From contig CP093829.1 in assembly GCA_033063855.1 (NCBI GenBank), positions 13,299,537-13,363,536 on the forward strand: a stretch of DNA of 64,000 nucleotides, written 5' to 3'. Of this stretch, positions 38,101-50,751 are shown one piece after another; position 1 is the stretch's first letter, and each line of letters begins with the position of its first letter. The notes below the pieces were generated by a model, which did not search any database, had not been told where the DNA came from, and was given only the letters and a program-made list of their open reading frames with translations. The translations under genes were made by a program, and so were the position numbers. This stretch comes from Smittia aterrima. Its lineage: Eukaryota; Arthropoda; Insecta; Diptera; Chironomidae.

Positions 38101-38952
38101 TCGCTTTTCCCACTCTACATTTTGGCTTTGTTGAAACAGGTGAGTCTTACGAAAATGATTAATGAGCGATGCAGATTATTAAAGTTCTTTCAACAGACGG
38201 CATTCAGGACAGGAACAAGTACTCGACTCGACGACAGAGTTTATGCTATGTGTTTGATGAAGTCGCTGCCAACAGATCAGTTGATTCGTTACATTTATCC
38301 CGACTTCTTCTTACTTGATTCGTTGTTTGCGGAAGAAGGCGACCGAGTTGATCCACCTCGATTACAGTTGTCAGCCGAAAGGTGAATGAATATAAATCAA
38401 GTTTAAAGCAAATGTTGACGAAAAAATATCTCTCCACAGACTCGATTCACGTTCAATTTTCCTAATGGACGCAGGGAATACCATGTTCATATATGTTGGT
38501 TCAAACAGCAATCCCAGCACCATAAAGAATGTGTTCGGTGAGTGTTTTGCGTTTCCGTTGCTGTCATGCTCGCATGATTGATTGAGGCGAATTTTACTGA
38601 TTTTCTTTTTTTTCTTCTTTCGCTTAAAGGTAAAAACTCCGTGAATGAGATTCCTGATCTGTGCTACAACATCCCCAAGCTTGAAACGCCGTCGAACGAG
38701 GCACTTCACGAGTTTATTGATAGTCTCAATGAGGAGAAGCCCTACAATCCAACAATTCAGGTCATCAGGTGAGACTTATTTTCAACTGTCAAATCGATGA
38801 TTTATTGAAGATTGAATTTATCTTTCATGCTACATAGAGATTCGAGTCCCAGCAGGAATCTTCTTGTACAATATCTCGTTGACGATCGCAACGAAAACAG
38901 CCTGAGCTATTACGAATTTCTGCAGCACCTGCGAACGCAAGTGTCAAAATAA
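35124..38952 (+). CDS. Sec24AB: COPII coat cargo adaptor Sec24, A/B class
   Basis: Sec24 pairs with Sec23 in the inner COPII coat and selects cargo leaving the endoplasmic reticulum. Eleven coding exons: 35124-36311, 36363-36489, 36547-36888, 36952-37109, 37177-37250, 37313-37464, 37520-38139, 38197-38381, 38440-38537, 38630-38768, 38838-38952; total 1065 aa, all joins in frame. Residues 1 to about 390 are a disordered Gln/Pro/Asn-rich leader. The zinc finger uses C409, C412, C430 and C433. The trunk carries EYMLRPPQPAVYLFLLDVS and SALGAALQAAFKLM; beta-sandwich and helical regions follow (RYLTRKIGFESVMRVRC, FHGNFFVRSTDLLSLPNV), then a gelsolin-like C-terminus ending FLQHLRTQVSK. DVFLPCPDNLLVNL, FRTGTSTRLDDRVYAMC and HLGPATDFYKRLALDCSGQQ match the A/B class rather than C/D. 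The 57-bp intron 38140-38196 has no stop in frame. Confidence 0.95.
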
Positions 38953-39243
38953 TTTAACGTGGGAACGACATTTTTCGGCGAGAAAAGAGAGAATGGAACT
39001 TGTTTATCATTAGCAGAATCAATAATCGTTATCATGTTTAAGAAAATTCGTGACGTAATCGGAGGAATTTGTTTTCCTGTTGAAAGTTATCATTTTTGTA
39101 AATTTTTCACAAGTCGAACCAGTCCAATTCACATCTCAATCGATCCTGCAGCGTATGCGTGTGACGACAGAGCGTCGCGATATAAAAAAACATTAAACAT
39201 TTACTTCTTTTTAACTTACGAAGGAAGAACGGCGAGCGTTTAA

Positions 39244-39249
39244 AATAAA
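39244..39249 (+). terminator. Poly(A) signal of Sec24AB
   Basis: AATAAA, repeated at 39252-39257, about 290 bases past the stop codon. Confidence 0.55.
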
Positions 39250-41161
39250 GAAATAAAGGAATCGATAAGAAGAAATAAAACAATTTTATTGTGAGAAAAT
39301 GACCGTTGTGAACGGGAAAGGAAAGGGAAATAAAACAAAATTGTGTAATTTACGAAATGATTTTCATTTTTCTACAACGAGCAGTTTTCGCTCTTGGCGC
39401 AAGGAAATTTCTTTCTTTTGATGGTGAGATTAATTTCCTAATAGCGTCACATTTCTTATTTTAATTTCAGCTCTTGTTTGTTGGGGGGAAGAGAAATGTG
39501 AAGCCATGAGCCTCTCTTTTGGTTGAAATAAAAGCAAAACTAAGTTATTACGCACGTTAAAACTTTTCATTTACATAAATATTTTATGATAAATTTGTCA
39601 TCGGAGTCATAACAAATGACATCAAATCTGATGAGAAAAAACAATTTGTAGCCGAAAGAAATTAAATCTATGCTTCTGCTTTAATGACAAGAGTCCACTT
39701 ACAGAAATTTTGTCAACAATTTTCAGGATGATGACAGATTATGGTAATGCAATTGGCTGAAATTAATTGCTATCGATTGTATATTCAACTTATTCATGAT
39801 GGTGGGTATGCTGAGTATCCTCGTTAGCAAATAAAACCTCGAACATTTCAAGCGTTTCCACAATGAATGGAATTCCATTGAAAGCAGTCGAGACCACTAG
39901 ATATTGGTTGGACAAGTTTGTTCTACTTCTGCAATTTTCTAATTCAAATTTGTTGAATTGGCTCTTATACCCAGAGTGATTACCTCGCTTGTCGAGTGTG
40001 GCTTCTCTCACTACTTGAACATTTGTCTCACAGACGAAGCAGAAATATTAAATTAATGCCAGATCAAGACTGTTTTCATCACCCGGTAGCATTCATAAGT
40101 AAAATGATGGCGATGTTCGCATTAAACCTTTTTCTGGAAGAACGATTTCTACGTTTCAAAATAAAAGACTCTAAGATCATTTATCAAATTACGTAGCGGA
40201 AATATTTCTCAGGGAACTTTCCATGAACAAAATGAGAACGGTCTTTTTAAATAAACCACCTTAATGAATGTCCTGAATATTAACGTTGATCCTTCCTACT
40301 TCAAACTCTTTTTTTGTTGAAACACGGCAGCATCTGCTTCAAATGTTTGCAAACCTGCATACAAAAGATAAAATGGTAAGCCATCGGAATTTTTCAACAG
40401 AAAGAGTTCTATTATTGTTGGGGGAATAATTTTTTTCTTGGAGCATCGGTCGAAAGCATTTAAAAGAACGACAGGGAAAGCTTGAATTGATCGTCATCAA
40501 AAGTCTTTGTTAAAAACCCGCGCACCTTTAAATGATTGATGATGATGACGCTATTGTGTAAACCAAACCGAGCGTCGCATTGAAATCAAAATGACTGACA
40601 GTCCTTTCGTTTTAAAGGCGGATTTGAATTTTCATGAACGAGTTTTGAATGAAAACTTTTAATGTTTAATGATTGATGCGAATAATTATAGCAATAAGCA
40701 ATTTTAATCAAAACTGAACAAGTAAAAGCTTTGAAATTATTAAATTATAATTTTGCAGATTAAGCTGTGGGTAATTTATTTTTCTGCTTAGTATTCTTGA
40801 ATCACATATTTCAGAGACTCTTGGCATTCTTTAGAAAATCCTTGTATTTCTGCAAATCACTTTCTGCAACGGCACTTTGATAATTGTAAACAATTTTCTG
40901 TAAAAAGTTTGCAAAAGGGAAATTCGCAAAATAAATAAAACAAGCAATTTAAGTTTCCCCCTGTCATAAACAAACTTGTTATTAATCATAAACCCTGAAT
41001 AAGTAAGCACGCATGAAAAACGTCTGCTAAGAAAGGATTTTTCCTCTCATCGTAAATTTGAAATGTTTTGAACATGTATCAATTGAAAGTCGATGAACTC
41101 TGTGTTGAGAACTTTCCTCAATTTTAAATCAACAGACTCGCCGTTTCGTCAATGCATCTGA

Positions 41162-41177
41162 AGAGAGAGAGAGAGAG
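41162..41177. repeat. (AG)n microsatellite
   Basis: Eight uninterrupted AG dinucleotides. Confidence 0.9.
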
Positions 41178-44100
41178 TTCATTCTTATCATTGCTTATCA
41201 GCAGCTCGTGAAAAACAAGCAAACAGAGATGAAGAGAGAGTGTTTTCGTTAAAAATTGCATCGGCGCTCTGAGAATTTCCAAACTTAACGAAAAAGGAAA
41301 AGCGATCCGCTCTCTCCTCTACGTTCTGTTACCTTGCCATTGTCTGTTCATTAGAAGCACAAGCACAAAAAGTTCATTCGGAGATTGTACGTCGTGAAAG
41401 CTTGTTGTGCGTGCTTATTTATTCCGTGGAGTTATAAAAGAAAAATAAAAATTCAAAGCTTATCCCTCAAGAAACATTGGGCAAAAGTTTTTCTCATCAC
41501 TTTAACGCAGTTTCACCCCAAGAGCTTTCCAGCTAACGAGAAAGAAAAAAGTTTTCGGCGAAAAAAATGTCTAATTAACGTCAGAAAGTTCTTAACTGTG
41601 AATATGATAGTCAGATAAGGGATTGTTATTCAAGAGAATTTTGTGATTTCCCCCAAGAAAAAAAATAGTTGTGGTGTGCTTATATGGAAATTCCTTTCCT
41701 TTTTGTAATGTAAATAATATTTAAGTAGAAAAATGTTAGAAGAGCTAATAAGCATGCGATGGTGAAGAAAGAAATTCATGCAAATGAAATAATTGAATGA
41801 ACTTTATCAAAGCAATTAGAAGCGAAAAGATTACATGCAGGAAGAAGTTTCCCATAATTTTTCTTCGCTCTTAGTGAAAAGAATTTTGTTTAGTGATAAA
41901 AGTCAAGTGATAAGATAAGCGAACGCAAGCTTTGCCACAAGAGGAGAAAACAACTCTCGGATATATTTGCATAGATTAAACTCTAATTTGCTTCACTTAA
42001 ACATCTCATTCTCTTGCCCAAGGGAGAATTCCAGGTAATTTGTTCGCTCATTTCTAAGAAATTCAATTTACGGTTCGCGATTTTTATTGCGTTGCCTGAC
42101 TGCAATATCAGATTTTAATGGAAAAAATATTACAAAAGAAGAAAAGTTTTCTTTCTTTTGCAATTCACTGAATTGAAAATTCAAATTGCGGAAATTTCCT
42201 TCGCATAAGGTGCAAGAAAGTTTTCTGCATAATTGTCGATTTCAGTCGTTCCGAAGAAAAATATTTCAAGTGAAAGCTTTTCTAAAGAACTTTCTTAGTG
42301 AATATAAAAAGAAAACTCAACAAGTGAAAATCAGTTTTCTATCTTCTTTGGAATTTGCTCTTTACTTGATCCTGGTAAAGTATAGTGCAACTAACACGAC
42401 AATAAAGGTATTTTCTCCAAATCTAAATTCTTCAACGATTAAAAACGCTAAGCTCACTATCGATTGAATGATACATTTTCATATATGGTTAACATTTGCC
42501 ATCAAACCAAAAGAAAAACAGATAAAAATGAAAAAGCACTTGCACGTTTCGTGTGATTGGGACAGAGAAAAATCTTCTTTATGGTTATCGAAACATGTTT
42601 TCGCATTTTTATTTATTGAAACAAATTGGACATTTTATTGAAACGAAGTAAATTAGTGTCGTCATTCACTCGCACGCGTTGGTATGTTTAATGAGCTTAA
42701 TTAACCTGTCGATGAAATTCTTCCACCTTGATGTCAAACATCGATTGAAGAAGATGAAAAAATTTATCGTAGGCGTCTGTACACTCTCAAGTTACTTAAT
42801 TCAGTTTAATTACAAGAAAAGTCTTGTTTTCAATTTTTTTTTCTTCATAAAAGCAAAAAAAAAATATTATAGAGATAAAAGAGCATTTTCTTTTCACTCG
42901 TGGAAATAAATATTTATTCTTGAAAGTAGAAAATAATTGAAATTGATACTTTTGCCAATAAACTTAGTTTACGACGATTGAGATGTTGGTAAACGAGTAA
43001 AAGTATTAAGTAAAGCTACTAACGCTTCGATAACAGCAAACATTTGGATTTGAATTTCTTTTATTCCTCAAGGTCACGGCACTTGAAAAATCGTATAGAT
43101 GTCGTTCATTATAATCCGAGACAGCTCCTTTCCCTTTTTATTCGTTGTTTGTCTTTCATGGACCCTTTAAATGAAGCCGAATAAAATATCGCATGACGAT
43201 TTTAGAGTGCAACCTCAAACTTTTTCATCAGGAAAAATAGAAAACTGGAGAAAAATCATTCAGCAAAGAAAAATCGTTCAATCAATAAAGTGATAACGGG
43301 GCTGAAGTCAACCTTTTCTCGGGTTTCGTCCAATTTGATTTCATTAAAGCTTTCTCAACCGCAAATCCGAGATATTTTCAAACTCTTATGCTCCGCCATC
43401 CGCACGATAAATTATCGGTTCGCTTCCTTTTCCCGGGAAAATTTATTTATAACTTCGCAACTCAAAGGAAGATTGATTTTATAGATAGACATTAAAATGT
43501 TCGGGAAAGCGTTATTGTTATCATTATGGAGACACTCGTAAATTCACCGAAGCTAATTCACTCCCATAGTATAATGGATCTTTCTTATTTCGAGCCAATT
43601 CCAGTAATCACACACAAATTAATTTCTTACAAAACCAACAGAGCGTTGAATTGAGTTATTTCTTATTGTATACGCAACATAAATGGGAGAGTCACCCAAT
43701 GGGAAAAGAAAAGACCCGATGAGAATAGTTTTTCTTCTCGTTGATGTCTTAATAATTTATTAAGGATATTATCTGTCTCTCGACTTCGTACGCTTGCTGG
43801 GGCAGATAACGAAGATAGAAAACAAAAACATTCTTCCAGCATAAAAAGAAAAAACCCTCACGTTAGCTTTACCCATCGAGGTGCCATTCAGCTTTTCATG
43901 CATGATAAAGTTATTATTCAACATATTTTTCGGTCCATTTGCTTTTAGAATTTTCGCTCAATAGCAGGATCTTGGGGAAAACAACTTTTCAAAAATAAAG
44001 AAAGTTCGGTAATGGCGACCATAGGGATTGACGTGTAATTAAGTCAATTTTCATGGAAATATTTATGAACTTTGAAAGCTTTGAAAAGCTTTTAATTATT

Positions 44101-44568
44101 TTCCTTCTAATCATAACAAATCTTCAGAGATTTAAAGCACTTTGAATTTTTATCTCTATTCTAATCCAAAAAATTAATTTTCAATTTTTATTACGCACGA
44201 GACTTTTACTTGTAAAGATGAGGATGAGAAAAGCTCAGCGGAAAAGGTTCAAGATTAAAATGATTGAAATACTTAATTTGTTTACTTAAAGACGAATTCA
44301 TGATTAAAAATCTTTGAGAATGTAATCTTCTTATGGGTTCTCCGTGCTTCCGCTAAACTGGGAATTTCGATCAAATGCGATGATGTTTTTACGAGTCTCT
44401 ATTTTCGACCGTTAAAAAAACGAGTGCGGCATAATTTAAAATGTTTGAGGTGGCGTGAAGATCTATCCCCAGGCGCAAGAAATGATGTAAAATACACATT
44501 TTACTTACAATCTACATAAAAAGAAATTTTCACTTCCCTCTTCGCCTCGCGTTATCGATTATATTTTA

Positions 44569-44596
44569 TGTGTATATGCGTGCGTGCGTGTATGTG
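44569..44596. repeat. TG-rich simple repeat
   Basis: Alternating purine-pyrimidine run of TG with scattered TA and CG steps. Confidence 0.8.
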
Positions 44597-47500
44597 ATTT
44601 GAATGTCGAGGGAGGAAAAAGCTTAGCTTTCCTTCGTCCCGCATCGTAAAAGGAAGAAAAGCCAACAAGAACTGAAATGTTTTTCTTTGGATTTCGATAA
44701 GTTAAACTCCATCGCCCCCTTCAACCACTTTCGTCTCGAGCTTTTTATTTATTCCCAACCATGAAAAATCCTTTTTGCTTTTCTCTCGATCGCAGCTCTA
44801 AGTCTACGCTTTCGGATTAATATTGAAAACTACAAATTTTTATTTAAGCTGCTTCCAGTTTTATCCAACATTGTTCATATGCAATAGTTGCAAAGAGCTT
44901 TTCAGACACGGAAAAGCAAAGAAGGTTTGCTATTTATTATCCGATAAATTTTTTTCATCACAAATCTATTGTCCCGCAATTTGACTCGATTTGAATGTGT
45001 TTCGTCGTTGATAAATGAAGCACACATATAACACTTGCCTTTGTGGTAAAGCGGCAGCTGTCACTCAATCATCATAACGCGAAGTATTAAATTTAATTTT
45101 TGCCTAATTCTATCATATTGCGTAGGTCGTATATCTAATGCCGAAATGTATTTAATTGCTTAACTATATTTTTGACTCAAAACTTTTAGGTTAATAAAAA
45201 AGCCTCGTAAATTCTTAGTCTAAATGTGTTCTTAGTCAATAAAGAATGCGATGTAAAACAAAATGAATGAAATAAAAGCTCAGCAAAGAGTTTTTGTTTT
45301 AATTGGAGTTTTTCGGTTGTGCTTTGTTTGAGAATGTTATTCATCAAAAACGCTAATTTGAAAGCAAAAGAACTCGCAACGAAACTCTTTCAAAACAGCT
45401 TAGATAAAGTGCTAAGTGTCTGAGTGCTTTCTCTAATCAATTAAGGATGTCAAAGATCTTTGGCCTTGAAGCATGAACGGAAGTCGTGACGAGGAAAGTG
45501 AAAAATTTTGTCGATTAGTTAGAAGTCTCTTTCGAAAGCATTTTGGTTAATAAATATTTACTCAGCAATCTAAATCTTCCATTTTCTCTCATTTGCTTCG
45601 AGCGTTGGCGTTGAAAGTGAAAATGAACTCAATTTACTCAACATAAACCGAATTTTCAAAATAGTTCATTTCTGGATTTGAGATAAGAAGCTTTTGCCTT
45701 CAGAATCTGAAGTTCAGATTCATTACGCAAATGAATTGAAATTGTTTTTGACTTGACAAACAGAGATCGCAAATATTAATTTATCTGATTAGAGATTCAG
45801 CGTCTTGATGGAAAACATAGAATTTTAACATGTAATCGAATTCCCCCTCGTTATCAGCAATTAGAAAAATAATTTATTGATTAATTCATATTCCATGGCA
45901 ATAGATTCGAAAACAATTCAGAAAAAAATTCATTCTTGTTTGTCTAAAGATAAGCTGAGGTTGATAGCCTTCGCTTCATATTCAAAGGTTTTGTCAAATG
46001 CGGAAATAAATTATAGCTTAGATCAAAAACGTCAAGCCCAGCATTTACCAATTACAATTTTTGAGCTTTCATGGAATTCAAGCTTTTAAAGTTGAGCCGA
46101 GCTTTGCTAAGTGTGCCACATTGATGATTAACTTTAATACAAATCGTTGAGCTCACTCAATCTTACATCAATGATTGGTAAAGTTTTTACCAACATATTC
46201 CCAAAACTTTACCGCAAAACCAAATTCAAATTGCGAGAGAAGAAAAAGAAATTTCTTGAAGAAGAAAATCTCATTTCGCAAGAAAACAATTTTTCATCAC
46301 CTCTCATTTTTCAATCAACTTTTGATATCACTTTTTGCAATAATTTATCACTGAATTGTAAATCACGACAGAAGATAAAGAGCGTAATTCCAATAAGCAG
46401 TTAAGCCTTATAAATAATTAATGTTGTATAACGTCGCCGTGTGGATATTTACTTAAGATGATTTGTTTCTATCGATATTATGAGCTTTAAATAATTTAAG
46501 AACATTTAGTAGAAAGCTTTTGTTGTATTCATTGCTGTTTGATTCAGTAAAACTTAATCACCTCTCAGTGGATTAATGACCTAAATATCCAGAAATCATC
46601 GGCAATTTACTTTTCAAACAATAAGACTTAATTATATTTCACATAACGAGTAAATGAGCACGAGATTCAATAGACTTGTTTATTCAACGCCAAAAGTCTT
46701 TTTCAAATAACTAATTTTTTTTCACAACCTTCGAATCGGGGCTTCAGTGAAGCGAATGAAAATGCGAGAAAATGAAAAAAAGAAAAACAAATTCAATTCC
46801 GAAGCGAAATAGAGCGAATCAAGAAAGATGAGAATGGTCGGAGCCTCTTGGCATTTTTCACAACAATAGAGGTGAAAGCTTTTCCTCTCTTCCATTTCTT
46901 CACTTTGCGAGCTTGAATAGCTTCCAGCTTAATATTACACGTTCGATTTCCTTCTTTCTCAGAGTAAGAAAATTGTGGAAATGGTGAAAACAACTCGAGA
47001 GTCCGAATGAAACATAAATATTTGATTAGATTTGACAGGAGCTCTTATACGATCCGTTCAATTGAGAAACTTTTTTCCATCGAGTCATTGCGTTGCTGAT
47101 TGGTACGGTGAAAATCATGAGTTAAGTTTAGTAAAAAGGCTAGAAATCGTTTTCAGTTTTTGCGAATCTTGTGACCAAGCGAATCAGGGCTAATTTATCT
47201 TCGTTCATTGAAGACATAAATCAATAAAGTCAAACAAGAAGTAAAATAAGTCTTTCTCGATTGAAATTGAAACTTTTCGATCCGTTTTATGAATTCAGTG
47301 ACTGACGACCGCTCAGTGAAGAAGGAAACAACATTTAATCTTTTGTGAAATTCCTTTCCCTCTCTTATGCGGTGACATTTGATGAGGTTGTGGCGAATGA
47401 AGCTCTCAAAACGAGTAAACGTAGCCTGCTTTTAATTAAATTTTTGGTAGTGAAGGAAACACAAGATAATCGTCTTTCAATGGAGATGCACAAGAATTTT

Positions 47501-49874
47501 CATTAAAAATATCTTAGCATTGACTGCTTCAGTCAAAATGTAAATTCCTTTTCTTCAAAATTCGAATCCACTCGAGTTTGAGAACTTGCAAATGAATTCA
47601 ATTAAAATTGCTCTTCAGAGTCTACAGACGCCTTTACTCCCTTTCGATAAAAGGCAGTGAGTTATGAACAGTTGGAAAAGTTCTTACATTAATTAAACAA
47701 TCATGAAACTAATTAAATTAATAAGAGTGAATAATGTTCAATTTCTTGTATAAAGTCTTGAGATGGTACAATCTTGCGCAAGTTTGCATTTTCTCTCGTT
47801 CGAAAGAGCCATTCTTGCATCTCAATTAAGCAGATTCATGTTAAAGAAGCTTTCTGCATATCTCCTTGCTCTCCAGTTTCTCAATTGAAATTCAGTTTAA
47901 ATCTCCTCTCGAACAATATATGCTCAGTAAGCAACATCATCTGGCACAATGAATTGAATCTCAAACATAGCGCAATGAATCGAGTGAAAGGTTCAACGGT
48001 TCTTGAGGTTCATGAAGGCGGGACTCAAGTAATAAATGAGTGAGGATAAGGAAACTTCAAAGAACTTAAACGCTCCCAATCGATATTCTCACATTTTAAG
48101 CAAGAGTGATTATTTCGTCAAATTTCTTGTCGCTAAACCATCCTTTTTCTTCTTATCTCTTCGTTCGCTCATAAACACGCTTTTCCATTAGAGAAAACTT
48201 TCAATCGATCACTCATTTGCATAAAAACAGTTTATATTAAAATGGTGAAGGCTGACAAGTTCACGTTATTTTGAAATATTTCAACTCAAAAATTCTTGAC
48301 GCTGTTCAGCCTTCGAGACTACGATGAGAATATAATTTCAAATCATTCGCATAAAGATAAGGTTCACTTCGAGGAAGAGTTGTACTCTGGGAAACTTAAC
48401 CCTTTTCCTCTTGTGAGAGCTTTCTTACTTCAGAGTCTATTTAAATTTCATGGTTTATCGACGAAAAAGGTGCGCATTGAGAATTTCCTCATCGTTGTAG
48501 TGGGGATTCCGTCACAATAAAATTAATTTGAAATGTCTTTATAAACTTTTTTATATCCTGAATGCGTATGAAGAAATTGAAAGACTTTATCATGTTTGCT
48601 GGTGCCTACATGTCTAACATTTACAGTCTCAAAAACTCACAGAAAATTAAATTGAGGTAAATTTCCCCCCTGAAAGCTTTTAGCAATTTAATTCTGGATG
48701 TGAATGTTACACGAGGTTGCACGGAAATTTTGCGAGCTTCGCTTGAAATTACCCTTGACTTGCGTAGCACTTCTACCGAATCTCAGCTTTACCCCTCTTA
48801 GAAATCGCAGTGAAGCTTCGTTTAGTCGTTGTCGTATAATTCAAAGTAAACGCTCTAAGGCATTTTGAGAAAAGCCATTGGAAGACGTTTGTTGGTTTCA
48901 ATCGTGTTTGCGGTTGGGAATAGATAAAATTTTTCGTAGAACGAAGGGAAATCAGTGAAAATCCTTTTTCTAATTCTTTTGAATTTGTGGAAACAGCCTA
49001 CGGTGTCTACATGAACTTTATTCGCGACACTTTGTATCTCAATGATGACAAACCTTCCCCTATTGTTAGTACTCATCAAGCATTATTGTAACGTCTCTAT
49101 CGATTTTCCTTTTTCCAATGAAAAAATTCCGCTTGCTGTTTCTCGACTATCATGATTTGAATAATGTATTAAGACAATACATTCAGAAAATGTCACGAGA
49201 GCGACAACACAATAGCTGAAGAAATATTTCAAAATGAAGAAAACGAAAGTCGTGAAAATTTACTACAAACGTTGAAAAGCACTTCACTGAAATGGAAAAA
49301 GATTTATTGATGTCACGAAGGAAATCGACTTGTCAAACTTTTGTTGTTGACTGAAGAAGCTTGACAAAATATTGAGATGCTCCCAACCACTCTCATTTAA
49401 CTTTATCAAAAAAAGGAGCTTGTCACTGACAATTGTCAGAGAATAAATGTTGGCAGAAGAAATAGGAAACACTTTTGCTTCCTTCCAATTTTCTCATTTC
49501 TCTTTATATTTTTATAGTCGACAAAACAAATGAGTTTTATTTTGTTTAAAATTAGATTTTTATTTTTTTAATTTATTTTGTCGAAGACGAAAAAGCATTT
49601 TGTCTAAATGAATTTAACATCAACATAATTTTAATGTTGCATGTAATGTAACTTTCCTACGATAAATTAGATTTACTGTAAATCATTTACATGAGGCGTT
49701 CGCTGTTTTTGCGAGAGAAAATGTGATTTATTAAGACTTGAAGTGACTCTGAAGGAGCACGTGAAGCTAGAAGATAAAAGGGAAGCTTGTGAGTATAAAC
49801 ATATCAAGATAATTCAATCTGTCGTGTGTGTTGTCTAGTCGACAAGTCTATGCAGCCAGTGCGATACGATGAAA

Positions 49875-49883
49875 CGTGGGAAC
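49875..49883 (+). promoter_or_regulatory. Perfect Su(H)-type site
   Basis: CGTGGGAAC matches the high-affinity Suppressor of Hairless consensus YGTGRGAAM exactly. It ends 11 bp before a TATA box. A CACGTG box (a class bound by bHLH proteins) is at 49758-49763. Confidence 0.4.
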
Positions 49884-49893
49884 GCTAATCAAA

Positions 49894-49900
49894 TATAAAT
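49894..49900 (+). promoter_or_regulatory. Candidate TATA box of a small-ORF gene
   Basis: TATAAAT, about 110 bp before the 44-codon frame. A TSS near 49918-49925 would fit the usual spacing. A second TATAAA at 49794-49799 is an alternative upstream start. Confidence 0.4.
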
Positions 49901-49922
49901 AACTTCGGTGGATTTCCATTAA

Positions 49923-49994
49923 ATGATAATCTTCAATTTTCTGTTTCGGTTGACGTGGAACGATAAACTCGTCAAGTCACCTAACCGAAAATAG
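49923..49994 (+). CDS. Possible upstream ORF of 23 codons
   Basis: ATG followed by a hydrophobic-then-basic peptide (MIIFNFLFRLTWNDKLVKSP...) and a TAG stop 8 bases before the 44-codon frame. If transcription starts at the TATA box at 49794 this is an upstream ORF. If it starts near 49918 this ATG sits at the very cap and may be skipped. Coding status is unknown. Confidence 0.2.
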   Translation: MIIFNFLFRLTWNDKLVKSPNRK

Positions 49995-50002
49995 TGTTAA
50001 CA

Positions 50003-50137
50003 ATGCTCGATAATCCGGTGGAAAGTGATGATAAAAGTCCGTCGCCTGCAACGCCAGTTGGAGCGGGAACCTGTTGTGGTCGATACTGTGATGGGAGACC
50101 TACGATAGGTCGTGAGATGGGTCGATCACCAGGCTAA
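50003..50137 (+). CDS. Candidate small-ORF gene, 44 aa
   Basis: A single-exon frame with a good start context (TAACAATG). The product is acidic at its start (MLDNPVESDDK), then Ser/Pro, then a cysteine-bearing basic stretch (TCCGRYCDGRPTIGREMGRS). It has no signal peptide or membrane segment and I recognise no family. It is less AT-rich than its surroundings. Support comes from its setting: a Su(H)-type site and TATA box upstream, a K box right after the stop and AATAAA 107 bases past the stop, making a transcript of about 350 bases. That arrangement resembles Notch-responsive Bearded and E(spl) family genes, but the peptide lacks their hallmarks. It may instead be a non-coding transcript. 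It is convergent with the carboxypeptidase gene. Confidence 0.35.
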   Translation: MLDNPVESDDKSPSPATPVGAGTCCGRYCDGRPTIGREMGRSPG

Positions 50138-50145
50138 TGGAAGAT

Positions 50146-50151
50146 TGTGAT
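50146..50151 (+). promoter_or_regulatory. K box in the trailer of the small-ORF gene
   Basis: TGTGAT, the 3' UTR motif of Drosophila E(spl)/Bearded genes that is targeted by the miR-2 family, lies 9 bases past the stop. AGCTTTC follows at 50152-50158, one base away from the Brd box AGCTTTA. Confidence 0.3.
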
Positions 50152-50243
50152 AGCTTTCATTATATCATGACTAGACTAATCCAAACGAGACAAGCAATGT
50201 CTTACACCATTTCCTCCAACCCCAGATCTCAACTGACTCCAAA

Positions 50244-50249
50244 AATAAA
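50244..50249 (+). terminator. Poly(A) signal of the small-ORF gene
   Basis: AATAAA, 107 bases after the stop codon. Confidence 0.4.
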
Positions 50250-50459
50250 TGTTTGCTTCGTTATCTCAAATATAATTTTGTACAAATGAAAATCAGATTT
50301 CCAAACTGTTTTGAATGTTCAAATGTGTGATGATGGGGTCTGTACATAGTTGATGTCACTGATTTTATTATTAAGCTGTTGAACTTCTTCTATACCACGT
50401 CCACCGACTGATGTCTTAATTTTCCCAAAACAATCTGGTTTTTACAACGCGATTTAAAA

Positions 50460-50465
50460 TTTATT
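50460..50465 (-). terminator. Possible poly(A) signal of the carboxypeptidase gene
   Basis: TTTATT on the plus strand, about 290 bases past the minus-strand stop. The tail-to-tail gap to the plus-strand signal is about 210 bp. Confidence 0.4.
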
Positions 50466-50751
50466 TACATAAGAATTAATGGGACATTTGTTGAATGTTG
50501 GGGCAAAGGGTTGAACATTTCGTAAACGAATGACACACGTTCATATCGTGTTCATAGCGTGGGTGCTTAAGCAATAGCAATTAGCAAATTTTAATTTGCG
50601 ACCAAATTAGTGAGAGAAGAGAGCAAATGAAAGCGAATTTAAATATTTACGTCTTCAAATAATTCAAATGTAATATTTTTAATTCAAACAAGATTGATGA
50701 ATGTTCTCCAGTAGCCATCACGTAGTTATTGATTTCAGAATTTACTACATT

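Larger units (their letters stand above)
39258..49757. other. Second gene-free region (about 10.5 kb)
   Basis: AT-rich sequence with many short frames dominated by Phe, Lys, Ile and Ser, none with a recognisable domain or a consistent splice pattern. The minus-strand frame 39790-40011 (73 aa, ending in a His-rich tail) is the least noise-like but unsupported. Small simple repeats are listed separately. A TATCGATA palindrome is at 46470-46477. I see no tRNA or known small RNA. Confidence 0.45.

Noticed and set aside
38953..38966. CGTGGGAAC at the end of Sec24AB as a Su(H) site
   Set aside because: It lies in the 3' trailer of a housekeeping gene with no promoter nearby; a match of this length is expected by chance in 64 kb.
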